The translations under genes were made by a program, and so were the position numbers. A DNA stretch of 64,000 bases from Viscum album (taxonomy: Eukaryota > Streptophyta > Magnoliopsida > Santalales > Viscaceae), in assembly GCA_963277665.1 (NCBI GenBank), contig OY728163.1, positions 1,902,538,644-1,902,602,643 of the forward strand. Reading direction: 5' to 3'. Position 1 is the first letter of the stretch, and every line of letters begins with the position of its first letter. Below, piece by piece: positions 53,106 through 62,499 of the stretch. The notes under the pieces were generated by a model, which saw only the letters and a program-made list of their open reading frames with translations, had not been told where the DNA came from and did no database searches.

Positions 53106-53640
53106 AGTTGGAATCAGGTTGATGGTTTAGTTAACCGTTGTAAACTATGATGATAAATCCTTAGTGATAACCCTAGGTATATTTATAAGGATATTTCTAT
53201 GTAATTCTCTAAGGATAAGTATAAGGATAAGTCAATGTTTAGGATTGTTTTTTGAATTTTGGTAAAGGATAAAGTGAGTGGTTTCATAGGAATAAATCCC
53301 TATCTAGCTAACACTAGTAAATGTGGCTTTGGAGAAAATGTAACTTGGAGAAACATATCTAACTAGATGTTTTGGGCCTAAATAAGTGTAATATTGTACA
53401 TGAAAACGAGCCTTGATGTATACATGGTTTGACACTCTAGGTGGATATGCTTTAGTAATTCACAAACTCTTCCCAAACCATCATGAAGGATTTAAATATA
53501 AGTTGGCTATGAATAACCTAGTATGATTCTATAGTGTAATAGGTTAAAGAATGTGTCATGATTTATATATCCTCTAAGTAATTATTATCATGAAAATGTG
53601 GTTTTCTTATATAATATATGCTCACACAATATTTTTTATT
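53106..53640 (+). other. Putative leader after the third E2-family LTR
   Basis: About 530 bp between the possible primer site (TTGGAATCAGG near 53108, decayed from TTGGTATCAGAGC) and the possible gag start at 53649. No frame or motif is recognised. Confidence 0.35.
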
Positions 53641-54115
53641 TTAGTCGATGGTGGGAACCAGAAGGGGCTGGAGTAATATTGAATGATATGGACATTTTTT
53701 TATGAGATGTCATGTGGGATTATCACTATAGTGGAGGATGTTTTGATTATGCATAATAAGTTTTCATGAATCATGATCAATAATATGTACATAAACAATT
53801 CTTAGACTCACCAAGGTTGTGAAATAAGCTGTTCGCTGAGAGTTTAGCTATTGGAGACCATGGAGGAAAGAATATTTGTTTTTCGTTGAGTCTAAAATGT
53901 GGATGGAATCACTTAAGTAAATGTCTTAGAGGAATATGAATGTGTTTGGACTGTGGAATAGAAGAACACAAAGCAAGTAACTACAAGGAAAAAATGAAGA
54001 GATCAATTAATGAAATAGATGATAATATTGGACTATCTATGTCCTAATTTAAGGTTAAGTGCCTTTAGTGAGGAATATATATTATTTAATATTTTCTTAG
54101 TACATCCTAGTGGAT
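53640..54115 (+). pseudogene. Faint gypsy gag remnant
   Basis: An ATG near 53649 begins MVGTRRG, a start often seen in plant gypsy gag. About 290 bp on, CLDCGIEEHKA (about 53945-53980) resembles the 'EkiFxvmxCteeqKa' block of the gag capsid domain. Stops and frame changes lie between. The position, one leader length after an E2-family LTR, supports this reading. If correct, E2-family LTRs once belonged to a coding gypsy element. Confidence 0.35.
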
Positions 54116-54583
54116 TACTAGGTACATATAACATGAGGAGCTTCATAAGTATTTAATTAATAATCCAATTCACCAAAATTAATCCTTTTAGTTTTTATAA
54201 ATTTCTAAATTATTTAATGGTCTGATAAATAAATAATGAAAAACTAAACAATCTTGCTATGTAAGAAAGAATGCATATGAAATGAAGAAACATTACATTA
54301 AGGTTCTGATTTGATTTCCCATATTATTCATATTTTTTCTCTAAATACAGTTTGATAATGTAATTGTGAAATATTAGCCATGGAATATTATCCTCTTATT
54401 TCATGGATTTCAAATCCTAAATGTCTAATAAAACATAATTCCACATATTTCTATAATCAAGGTTGATGACACACCACAATCGAGAGTGTCTCAATTCCCA
54501 TAATTCATCTCCATCATATTTTCACTCCATACATATAATGGATAAAAAACATCAGGTAAAGATATTATGTTTAATGGAAGTGA
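54116..54583. other. Unassigned AT-rich gap
   Basis: No recognisable feature. It may be further decayed interior of the gypsy element to the left. The frame at 54463-54651 runs across the CACTA end and is a chance frame. Confidence 0.45.
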
Positions 54584-55330
54584 CACTACCACAAAACTGG
54601 TTTTCCACAGAGCCACCCTTTAACATTGCTTTTTTTAGTTGCATTGATTAAGGGGGGATTTATTAGCACTTTTTCCTAGCACTGATGAATTTTATATTTC
54701 CAAAAATAATAATTTTTCATGAAAAATAATATATTGATATATAAGTATATTTATATTGATATAAATGTAATATATATTTTTTAAATATGTTTTAGATAAG
54801 TATATGTCGACTATTACAGTTAATATATAAGAAATTTAGTGAAAAAGAATTTCAAATATTTTAAAAAATATTACTAATTAATAATTTTATAATTATCATC
54901 AACTAATAATCATTTAATAATATTTTTAAGTCACAAAAAATCATTAAAAATTTAATAAAAGATCTAAAATAAGTTGAAAATGTAACTCAAACTTCAAACG
55001 ACCATAAATTTTGATCCGGGTGTCTGTTTGAGCTCTACAATATATCAAATCGGAGAATGTGATCATATCTTTGCACTAGTGACTGAAAAAAATCTTCTAT
55101 TAAATTTATCTAGGAATGAAAAGGCCCAGAATACCCCCAAAACTGAGTTTTTAGTCAGGATGCCCCGATTTTTTTTAACATTTTAACAAATATAACATCT
55201 AATATCGATGTACCCTAGGCCAGTACCATATATCATATCGAAGATTGATTCATTTTCTTCAATTTTAATTCTTTTAGAGTTGAAACAGACTTCTGGATTA
55301 GAGTTTATGGTCATTTTAACATTCTATGGC
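54584..55330 (+). mobile_element. Second CACTA transposon, left end; right end not found
   Basis: CACTACCACAAAACTGGTTTTCC at 54584 is a typical CACTA terminus. It is followed by GCCACCCTTTAACATTGC, TAGTTGCATTG and TAGCACTTTTTCCTAGC, decayed copies of the AGCAGCGCT-type subterminal repeats common in plant CACTA elements. The segment near 54985-55075 (CAAACTTCAAACGACC, GATCCGGGTGTCTGTTTGAG) is non-coding. No complementary TAGTG end is found before the LINE 3' end near 55395, so the element is probably truncated. The right limit is a guess. Confidence 0.6.
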
Positions 55331-55339
55331 ATTTTAGAT

Positions 55340-55378
55340 ACACACATATATTTATTTTATTCATAAATATATGTGTGT
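55340..55378. repeat. Simple-sequence hairpin (CA/TA)n next to LINE 3' end
   Basis: ACACACATATATTTA (55340-55354) and TAAATATATGTGTGT (55364-55378) form a perfect 15-bp inverted repeat. It directly follows the 3' end of the minus-strand LINE and continues into a (TG)n run up to 55385. Confidence 0.7.
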
Positions 55379-55394
55379 GTGTGTTTTGTATTTG

Positions 55395-56265
55395 AAATGA
55401 TGGGGAAAAAACATTTATTAATTTAAAAAAAACACAATCCCCATTTATAGGAAAAGGGTAGGGGCCCAACCCCGCAAAAAACCACATACCCAAGGCACAA
55501 AATGCCTTAACATAAAAGAACCAAAACCTCAAAGACCCAAAACAAATAAAAAACAATTCCCAGTAAAAAAACGACACCACCACATCCATCAAAAGCACAC
55601 AAACACATGGGGAAGCAGTGCATAGTTGTATCAAGGCCTAAGGGAGCATGAAATGATTGACCCTAGTACCCACTCAATGATGCTATGGGGCCACTAAACA
55701 CAACCAGAGATAACCCAGTGGATTCATCCATGCCACTATCGTGACTCCAAGAAACATCTCTCTATTATGGCTCTCGGAGAATCTCCTCAAGAACCCAGCC
55801 ACCACAGCCCATCCAAACTAATACCAAGTCAACAAGAATATCAAAACCAATCATCTGTGGAAATTGATGGGAAATATCAAAGCTAACCATCAATGATGAC
55901 ACATAAGAAAACATTAAAATAATCAGAACTACCAGAAAAGATTAGTGACAACAAGAAGAAAAACCCGTGAAAACTATTATAAAAACTAATAAAACCAACA
56001 CCCAATAGTCTACTCAAAATAGAAAAAAAATACCAGACAAGAACTAAAAAAAGTGAGACAAACATCACCAAATTGATTCAACTACCATTTTTAAAGGAAA
56101 AAAAGATACATTTCCCCAATACAAGGATCCTTTATTAAAAAATAAAAAACAACATACACAAGACTAAACATGGGAGATATGTCACAATCCCTTTTAACAA
56201 ATTGATGAATAACATCTGGAATATGACAGTGAAATGATCATTCCTATTATCAAATAGGGTTACAA
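55395..56265 (-). other. LINE 3' UTR and tail
   Basis: This GC-richer stretch downstream of the RNase H stop includes the GGGTTGGGCCCC segment (minus strand, near 55460-55475) and an AATAAA about 20 bases before the presumed end. The 107-codon frame at 55311-55634 and the frame at 55883-56071 are chance frames in UTR sequence. Confidence 0.55.
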
Positions 56266-56266
56266 G

Positions 56267-56800
56267 TTAAACCAGTATAAAAGAAGGAAATATACACTTA
56301 TCCCTTTGAAAAATAGGGATGACATCCACTGGAATTTGATCAAACCAAGAAAGGTTCCCCCCATCTACTCCTTTGTTATCCAGACCATCATCTAGATAAT
56401 TTCCCTCCCTGAAAACATGGGTAATAATGAAGTCAATAGATGAGAGAAACCATAAACAATTAATCCTTCTATTCATATGCATCAAAATGATATGAGTAAA
56501 AGAGGTTATGATTTCATGAACAACCATGGTGGAATCACACTCCTACCATATACCATTCAATCCCCTATGATTAACAAGATATAGAGTATAAATGACTCCT
56601 AGAATCTTATCCCCAAGAGAGGATGGAGTACCAAAAGTGTTGAAGGAGAAACCCAAAACATCAATGAAGATGTTCATGAAAACAAAACCATAACCCGAAG
56701 GACCAGGATTTTCTCGAGAAGGGACATCATTATTAATTTTAATCCAACACAAAAAAAAAGAGTATTTGGAAAAAATTCCATAGTACCCAATGGAGGCCAA
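56267..56800 (-). pseudogene. LINE RNase H domain
   Basis: Two overlapping-range open frames (56543-56800, 56267-56527) together cover the domain. Visible parts are INNDVPSRENPGPSGYGF near 56690-56745 (the 'NtDGA.rGNPGpsa.Gg' strand, with the first catalytic Asp replaced by Asn), the NHRGLNGIW helix end near 56545-56575, and HVFREGN near 56405-56425 (followed by a changed 'AD.LA'). The final FPSFILV matches the 'LP.fR' end of plant LINE ORF2. A frame break separates the halves at about 56527-56543, and the catalytic set is incomplete. Confidence 0.82.
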
Positions 56801-56838
56801 AATTTACTTTAACATTGATATGCCTAAGAACAAAAAAA

Positions 56839-57697
56839 TCATGCACCAAGTTGTGAAAAAATGATTTGCGACGAAGATTTACATTTTTTAAGAATGAATA
56901 AAAATACAGCAAGGAAGGCCTGACGATTGAAACCAACTCCATCAAGAAGTCCCTTGTTTCTCACCATCCACAGGGAATGAAGAAGTTCTGTAGAAAAAAC
57001 CTGGAAAAGAATCGACAACATAAGATATAACAGAAGGCAGAACATACCTTCAAGAATATCTCAAATAGTAGATAAAATCTACTTTTGAACCTCTAAAATA
57101 TCACAAAGTGCCTTCCACATAGATGATGTTGTAACAAAACACTAAAATAGTTGATCAAAATCCTCCCTATGCTAATGACATAGAATACAGACATAATAAA
57201 TAGAAATACCCCAGGCCTATAAATAGAAGTCAGTAAGGACATTTCTTTGAGGTAGTCTCCACATAAAAAGTTAGCTGAGCAGGAGGAATTATTCTCCTAT
57301 TAAACATTACAATACAATCTAAACATGACACAGTAGAATTTTAATGAGTGTAGAAGTATTTACATGTGATCATACCAGAGGGGTGCGATTCCTAGATCCT
57401 GAAATCACAAATAGACAAATAATAATAATTATTAATTATCTATTTAACATGGTTAGGGACATCAGAAATATCAAATAATTGATCATCAATAGAAACACCA
57501 AGATCCATGTTTGAAGCATTGTGACTAAGAGAATAAATAAGAGGATCATGAGTCCAATTATACTTGAAAAACTTGAGAGAAGAATCCTGAGAGACAAACC
57601 ATATTGCATCGACATAAATAAGAGAAAATATCGATTTAAATAAAGACCAAACTAAGTAATTTATGTAATTTATGTTGCCACTTTTGAGTATAGTCAA
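56839..57697 (-). pseudogene. LINE ORF2 region between RT and RNase H
   Basis: The frame at 57440-57697 reads VWSLFKSIFSLIYVDAIWFV and later KYNWTHDPLI. This fits the 'W..I......W.iGdG..i.fW.d.Wl.d.pL' region of plant LINEs. The frame at 56839-57045 gives LLHSLWMVRNKGLLDG, matching the 'lW..Rnk..F' block before RNase H. The zinc-binding zf-RVT segment between them is not readable. Confidence 0.65.
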
Positions 57698-57811
57698 GAA
57701 TTTTGACCTTAGAAATGCTGTAGCTTTTGAGTTATCATTTACTAGTTTCCAAAAAATTAATCTTGAAGTGCATGATTATAAAGACTTATATTTATAATAC
57801 CAATTACCCCC

Positions 57812-58003
57812 TCACAAATGATTTTCAACAGGTGTTCCAAGACATTGATACCAATATTTTTTACAATATACTACTAACCCAAATAATGTTTTTATGGCCA
57901 CATTAATTGACTTGATAAGTGAAACAATATATTTATAAACCATAATGGAATAAACAAATTTATAAACAATAAAAACTTTAACCAAATAGACATAACCAAC
58001 CAT
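57812..58003 (-). pseudogene. LINE ORF2 post-RT (thumb) segment
   Basis: This is an open frame of 63 codons. SIMVYKYIVSLIKSINVAIKTLFG matches the 'm.vY.wP.sll..l....rnFlWsG' segment after RT, and CLGTPVENHL keeps the Cys near the 'W..vC.P...GGLG' region. It lies about 240 bp downstream of the RT open frame with a frame break between. Confidence 0.65.
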
Positions 58004-58239
58004 TTAAAAGTTTTTTCATTTCTGGGCACCAAGCCAATTCCTGATCTTACTAATAATCACATAAAAATAACAAGCCTTAGGTTGAACCCAGAACATGGGA
58101 ACACTAAGATAAGTAAAATGGGTAAAACCTTCACTAATCACCAAATCTGTGATGACTTATGATTTCCTTATTTGTGAGATATTTCTACCAAAGTAGAGAA
58201 AGGACTTACTCGAACTAACCAGTTTCCCAGAAACATGAT

Positions 58240-59060
58240 ATTAATACAGATGAGTATTCTTGATATTCATGATATTTATATTATCTCCTTGAGTGAATTG
58301 GACAATATCATCATCAAAAAATATATGGGTAGGAGAAAAGGAACCATGACCATCACCAATATCCTTCATCTTTTCATTCTTATCTAAGAGGGAAACCAAT
58401 ATACTATGATAATCTTCTAAAATAGAAAAAATAATAGTAGAAAGATGATCACCATGCCTAAATCCTCTAGAACAATAAAAGTATCCCTTTGGGGATCCAT
58501 TCACAAGAACTAGGAAAAGTGTAGAAGCAAAAATAATCTTAATCCAATTAATTAATGTGTTCTTATCCAATCATGGAATGAATTTTAAATATAAAACCCC
58601 AATACATTGTATAAAAATCCTTTTTAATGTTTAATTTAATGGCAATGTTCCCACCTCAAATAGTCTTTTTAAGGATATTGACAGAATCTAAATTTGTAAT
58701 AAGAAAATATTGAATGGGCCATCCTTTGATGAAACCATATTGATTATAAGAAGCAATTTTATAATATATTGGAGCAAGTATACTAGAAAAAATATTTGTA
58801 ATAACACTGTATAAAGGGTTTATAAGAGCAATAGGACTGAATAAGTGTATCTAATTATAATTTTCCATATTTGTAATTTGAGTAAGGAATTGAGAATTTA
58901 ATCCTTGATGAAGATGGACCCCTTTGAAAAAATTAAGAATAAGGTTTCAAACATCATTTCCAATGATCTCCCAATAATTCTGAATAACTAAATTGCAAAA
59001 TCCATCAGGACTCGTAGAGCTATTAGTCCTAAGACTGAAAACTAAAACATTGATTTATGG
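58240..59060 (-). pseudogene. LINE reverse transcriptase
   Basis: This is the best preserved RT in the window. From 59060 leftward: SPDGFCN (family 'GPDGF'), LNSQFLTQI, the IALIN block, NQYGFIKG (family 'nQ.gFvkGR') and LNIKKDFYTM as motif A, with the catalytic Asp read as Asn. In the 109-codon open frame at 58241-58570: LVNGSPKGYFYCSRGFRHGDHLS (motif B; family 'RGvRQGDPLS') and HIFFDDDIVQF near 58300-58325 as motif C, FDDD in place of YADD. The upstream half carries stops and a frame change near 58570-58600. Confidence 0.87.
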
Positions 59061-59197
59061 TTCCAAAGGAATAAAGACATGTCTAGTATTATCTTCTTGA
59101 TTTACCAATTAGGGTATAAAACCCTCTTTAGGATAGAAATGGTAGAAGATCCCTTATAGATATATTCATAATATGAAACAATGTGCTTTGAATGGTC

Positions 59198-59202
59198 CTA
59201 TC
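59198..59202. repeat. Candidate target duplication of element B, left copy
   Basis: CTATC lies directly before the TGTCACGACC border at 59203. The right copy would be outside the window, so this is untested. Confidence 0.3.
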
Positions 59203-59940
59203 TGTCACGACCTGTCCCCCGGGGCCCGTGCCGTGACTACCCCAAGCCCACCTTCCATAGGCCAGGGGTTGGTGACTAGCACCAAAGGCGTAAATCCCCA
59301 AACTGGGAAGGCATTGCCTTTATAAATGAAAACACATACAGTATATTATACAATTGGATTCAAAACACTAAGTAAAAATATATAACAAGAGAGTGCTGAA
59401 AAGAAATGGGGCCAAAAATACAAGCCCAACTAAATGTAAAAGTACAAATGAAAAGGAAAAAAATAGCTGAAAGGTGAAAATCAGCTCCTGGATCGTCCAC
59501 CATGGATCCTACCTGAAGGGTAGGTACAGATAGCTTCCTCAGCACTCCACGTCCATCAGTCTCCTACGGGTACCGACTCGTCGTGAGGTATACCTACATG
59601 TACCGTCCAGTCCTCGTACACTTACCCTCTGTCAGTGTTGTCCATCGTCTACATCCAACACAACGAGGTGCAAACATAGCCTGTGTAGGGGTGAGTATAA
59701 TGATACTCATTAGGGACCCCAAAACCCTCAAAGTCTCACAAAATCCAACAAGGATAAACCAAAATGTATGAAATCAACAGATCAACCCACTTAGGTATAT
59801 GCCCATACATATATCTAGGTTACCAAGTAATCCATCTCAATCATGAGGAAAATACAAAGTACTGACTCATCTCACACAGATATACAAATTCTGTAGAGAG
59901 ATAGATATAATCAGTTGTAGCCACTGAATCATCTATTATG

Positions 59941-60209
59941 TTGAACCCACATAGGATCCAGGAACAAAAATCAGAACTATTGAACCCACATAGGATCCCG
60001 AAACAGTTATTCTGTCAAACCCACACATGATCTAGGAAAACAATTCAGAACTATCGAACCCACATAGGATCCAGGAATAGTAGTCAGAGCTGTCTAACCT
60101 GTACAGTATCCAGGAACAGACGTCAGTGTTTTTGAACCCACACAAGATCCAGGAATAGTCTTAACTACTGCCGATCCCACACAGGAACTAGGAATAGTCG
60201 TCAGCGCAC
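59941..60209. repeat. Seven tandem 39-bp units inside LTR B
   Basis: Units begin at 59941, 59980, 60015, 60054, 60093, 60132 and 60171. The core is TTGAACCCACATAGGATCCAGGAA followed by a more variable AGTCGTCAGAACTA-like part. Six spacings are 39 bp and one is shortened to 35. Units differ by several bases each. Confidence 0.88.
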
Positions 60210-60429
60210 ATCCAGTCACAGGGTTCCGCACAAAGCATGCTTGATTCTGGGAGGGTCTTCTCCTCAAGCAGAGTGTTGATACATAATATACAACAAATTT
60301 CCAAGAAGAAGTATCTCAAAGGTCTTCGACATCATAGGGGTCTCAACGAAACAGACAGCGCGTCACTCTGACACCCGATCTGTGAGTTATTAGCCTTTTA
60401 GTCCCGGGGGCTAGGATGAATTCGTGTAC

Positions 60430-61460
60430 GATCCAACCTGACCGAATCTCAACTAAACCCCGAACTTTGGTGGGGTATACTCAAAGGGATGACTATGTAC
60501 CAAGATCTTCAGCGCCGCTGACGAATCATCAAACGGATGTCCGGTGCCAATGATATGGCCAAAGAAAGTAAAGGGTCGGTAGTGGGCATAGGTCCGGTCC
60601 GATGTAGCCGGACCGACCCGACCCGACTTAGTCTGGGCCGACCCAGTTTGGGTCGACCCATGATGAACTGGTTTGGGTCGACCCATTCTGACCCGATGGG
60701 TCTGGTCTGGCTCGTTCGGCGGGACGACCCATCGGGTTTGGCCCTGCCCACTAGGCCCCGCCCAGCAGGCCGAGAGAATGGTCCGGCCCGGGCTCGGGGC
60801 CAGTTTGGCCCGATGCACTATGAGAACGCGGAAAGGCATGGCCGGAGTCGGTTCATCCTGGGCACCGCATGGGGGCCAGGACGGAAACTCAGCTGGGAGG
60901 CTGCGAGGGGGGCCGGGAGGCCGCAAGGGTGTTGGGTCGCCGGCTCGGTCCGGAGGCCGCAAGTGGGCCGGATCGAGGAGGTGCACGGGGTGCACACGAA
61001 GGCCGTCTTGTGTCCGATTCGGGAAGGGAATGACCAGAGTAGACCAGAGTAGACCAGCGCGGACGGGCGGCACGTGGCCAGGCGGTTCGGCGGCTGGGAG
61101 GCGCACGGCCAAGCGGGACGGTGTCCGGGAGGCGCACGGCCAAGCGGGCAGGCAGCGGGGAGGCACGCGGCCAGGTGGGCTGACGTGGGGCCGAGATGCC
61201 GGGAGACCGACTACAGATGGGTGTCGGGTGGTGCAGCCGGGAGGGGGGGATCATCCGGAGGGATGCAGGTCGACCCAGAGCACTGCACGGGTGGCGTGGT
61301 TCACAGAGGCTTTGGGTAGCGCATCATTTTTCTTCGCCACTTCTGTTGACTTGTTGCTTCATCCCCAAGCTGAAGTTCAATCATAAACAATTTCGACGGA
61401 GGGGTCGGGCCATGTTGGTTTGGCCCGCACCCTCCGCGTTTCGGGTGGTATCAATTGGTT
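60430..61460. other. GC-rich, CpG-rich island within LTR B
   Basis: This 1-kb zone stands out sharply from the AT-rich window. It is built partly from short repeats: GGGTCGACCCA-type blocks near 60640-60690, GGAGGCCGCAAG twice near 60914-60965, AGAGTAGACC twice near 61036, and GGGAGGCGCACGGCCAAGCGGG near 61096 and 61130 with a weaker third copy near 61157. Long frames occur on both strands (60453-61166 minus, 60673-61386 plus) only because stop codons are rare in GC-rich DNA. They overlap each other and show no domain, so I do not call a gene. Confidence 0.7.
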
Positions 61461-62465
61461 CTTCAAGAGGAAGAAAGATGAATTTCAATTATTCTTACAA
61501 TCCACCGAAATAATTCCTTTCATTCAAAGAAGAGATAAAGAAAGAAGAATTACACAAAACAACCCCCTACCTTTGATCGTCGATCGTTGTTTGTTGATGG
61601 AGTCACGGAAGTCGGTTGTCAACGACATCTCTCGATGGTTGAAGCTTCAAGGAAGAAGTTGAAGAAGGTCTATGTTCTTCGTTCTGCATTCTTCATTGGG
61701 AGATGGGGTACTTCGTTGGAGAACACTAAGTCTTCCAAGCTATCCTCTCAAAGGTACCCACCGAATGAGAAATGCCAAGAAAAAATAATAATATATTATC
61801 TATTATTTTAGATGTTGGCAAGAAATTAAAATGGAGAATTAAATTAATTAGATAGGCTCCCCTTAATTAATTCAAGGGGTTGGAACAAGAAATTAATTAG
61901 GGGAGGTGAAGAGGCTATCGTTCATTAGTGAGGGAGAGTTGAGAGTTTTTACTCTCCTCCATCAATCGGGAGGTTTATCCCCATGTGGTCCCCACGTGGT
62001 AACCTCTCGCGGGAGGTTATGTTCGGGTGGGCCCTACCACCATAACCTCTCATGGAAGGTTAAGGTGTGGTGGTCCCACCTACAACTCCCATGATGAGGT
62101 TTTAACCACCAAGCACCCACATGGCGGCTGTAATACAATAAAGAGAAAAATCACTTTATTGTATTACTTTCCACAAAAACCCAAAATCTATATTCTACTC
62201 TCGACCAAATGTCGTCGAGGTGAAAGTCTCCATAAGAGAATACCGGTGCTACGAGTTCAACCGTGACCTCATATTTCAATTCCGAGTACTGGTTCAAAAG
62301 TTATAAAAACCCACTCATATATTTACTAAACGTACCCGAACAAAACTTCAGAAATTGATTTCGGGCACATTGGGCCTCAGAATCCAGCACCGTTGATTAT
62401 CACAGACTTGTAAAATTACATTGTATTTATCAAAAAATTTCCCACTAATATTCTCAGCCTTTAAA

Positions 62466-62478
62466 TTCTCCTCACCTC
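62466..62478 (-). other. Element B polypurine tract candidate
   Basis: On the minus strand GAGGTGAGGAGAA lies directly between the chromodomain end and the LTR start, where the plus-strand primer of a gypsy element is expected. Confidence 0.5.
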
Positions 62479-62499
62479 AGGTATTTACATCCCCGTAAG

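Larger units (their letters stand above)
55395..59202 (-). mobile_element. Minus-strand L1-type LINE, 5' part cut off by element B
   Basis: Going leftward on the minus strand come RT (59060 to 58240), the post-RT region (58010 to 57440), the pre-RNase H block (57045-56840), RNase H (56800-56270) and a 3' UTR with an AATAAA (complement of TTTATT at 55413-55418). The RT is present almost from its first block, but the endonuclease and ORF1 are missing because the sequence stops at 59202, exactly where the LTR of gypsy element B begins. The missing half should lie beyond the far LTR of B, outside the window. Several long open stretches survive but are in different frames. Confidence 0.85.
59203..62465 (-). 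mobile_element. Gypsy element B, 3' LTR
   Basis: The left border TGTCACGACC is the complement of the LTR end GGTCGTGACA, matching LTR A. The right border is set by a purine-rich tract on the minus strand (GAGGTGAGGAGAA, 62466-62478) followed by TTTAAAGGCTGAG, the usual place and shape of a Tekay-type LTR start with its TG mutated. This gives about 3.26 kb. It contains a 39-bp tandem array (59941-60209) and a GC-rich zone (about 60430-61460). A TATA-like run on the minus strand near 59797-59815 precedes the region shared with LTR A. Element B lies in the minus-strand LINE, so it is younger than that LINE. Confidence 0.8.

Noticed and set aside
55311..55634. 107-codon minus-strand frame with Cys- and Phe-rich segments
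   Set aside because: It covers the LINE 3' UTR and a simple-sequence hairpin. It has no domain and does not fit LINE coding order.
59941..60209. CRISPR-like array of regular repeats
   Set aside because: Repeats are contiguous 39-bp units without unique spacers and lie in a plant retrotransposon LTR.
60453..61386. Two 237-codon open frames on opposite strands in the GC-rich block
   Set aside because: They overlap, show no domain, are rich in Pro/Arg/Gly, and lie inside an LTR. GC-rich DNA gives long frames by chance.
1..62465. LTR A and LTR B as the two LTRs of one 60-kb element
   Set aside because: They are in opposite orientation, and B has its own integrase reading into its LTR from the right, so they belong to separate elements.
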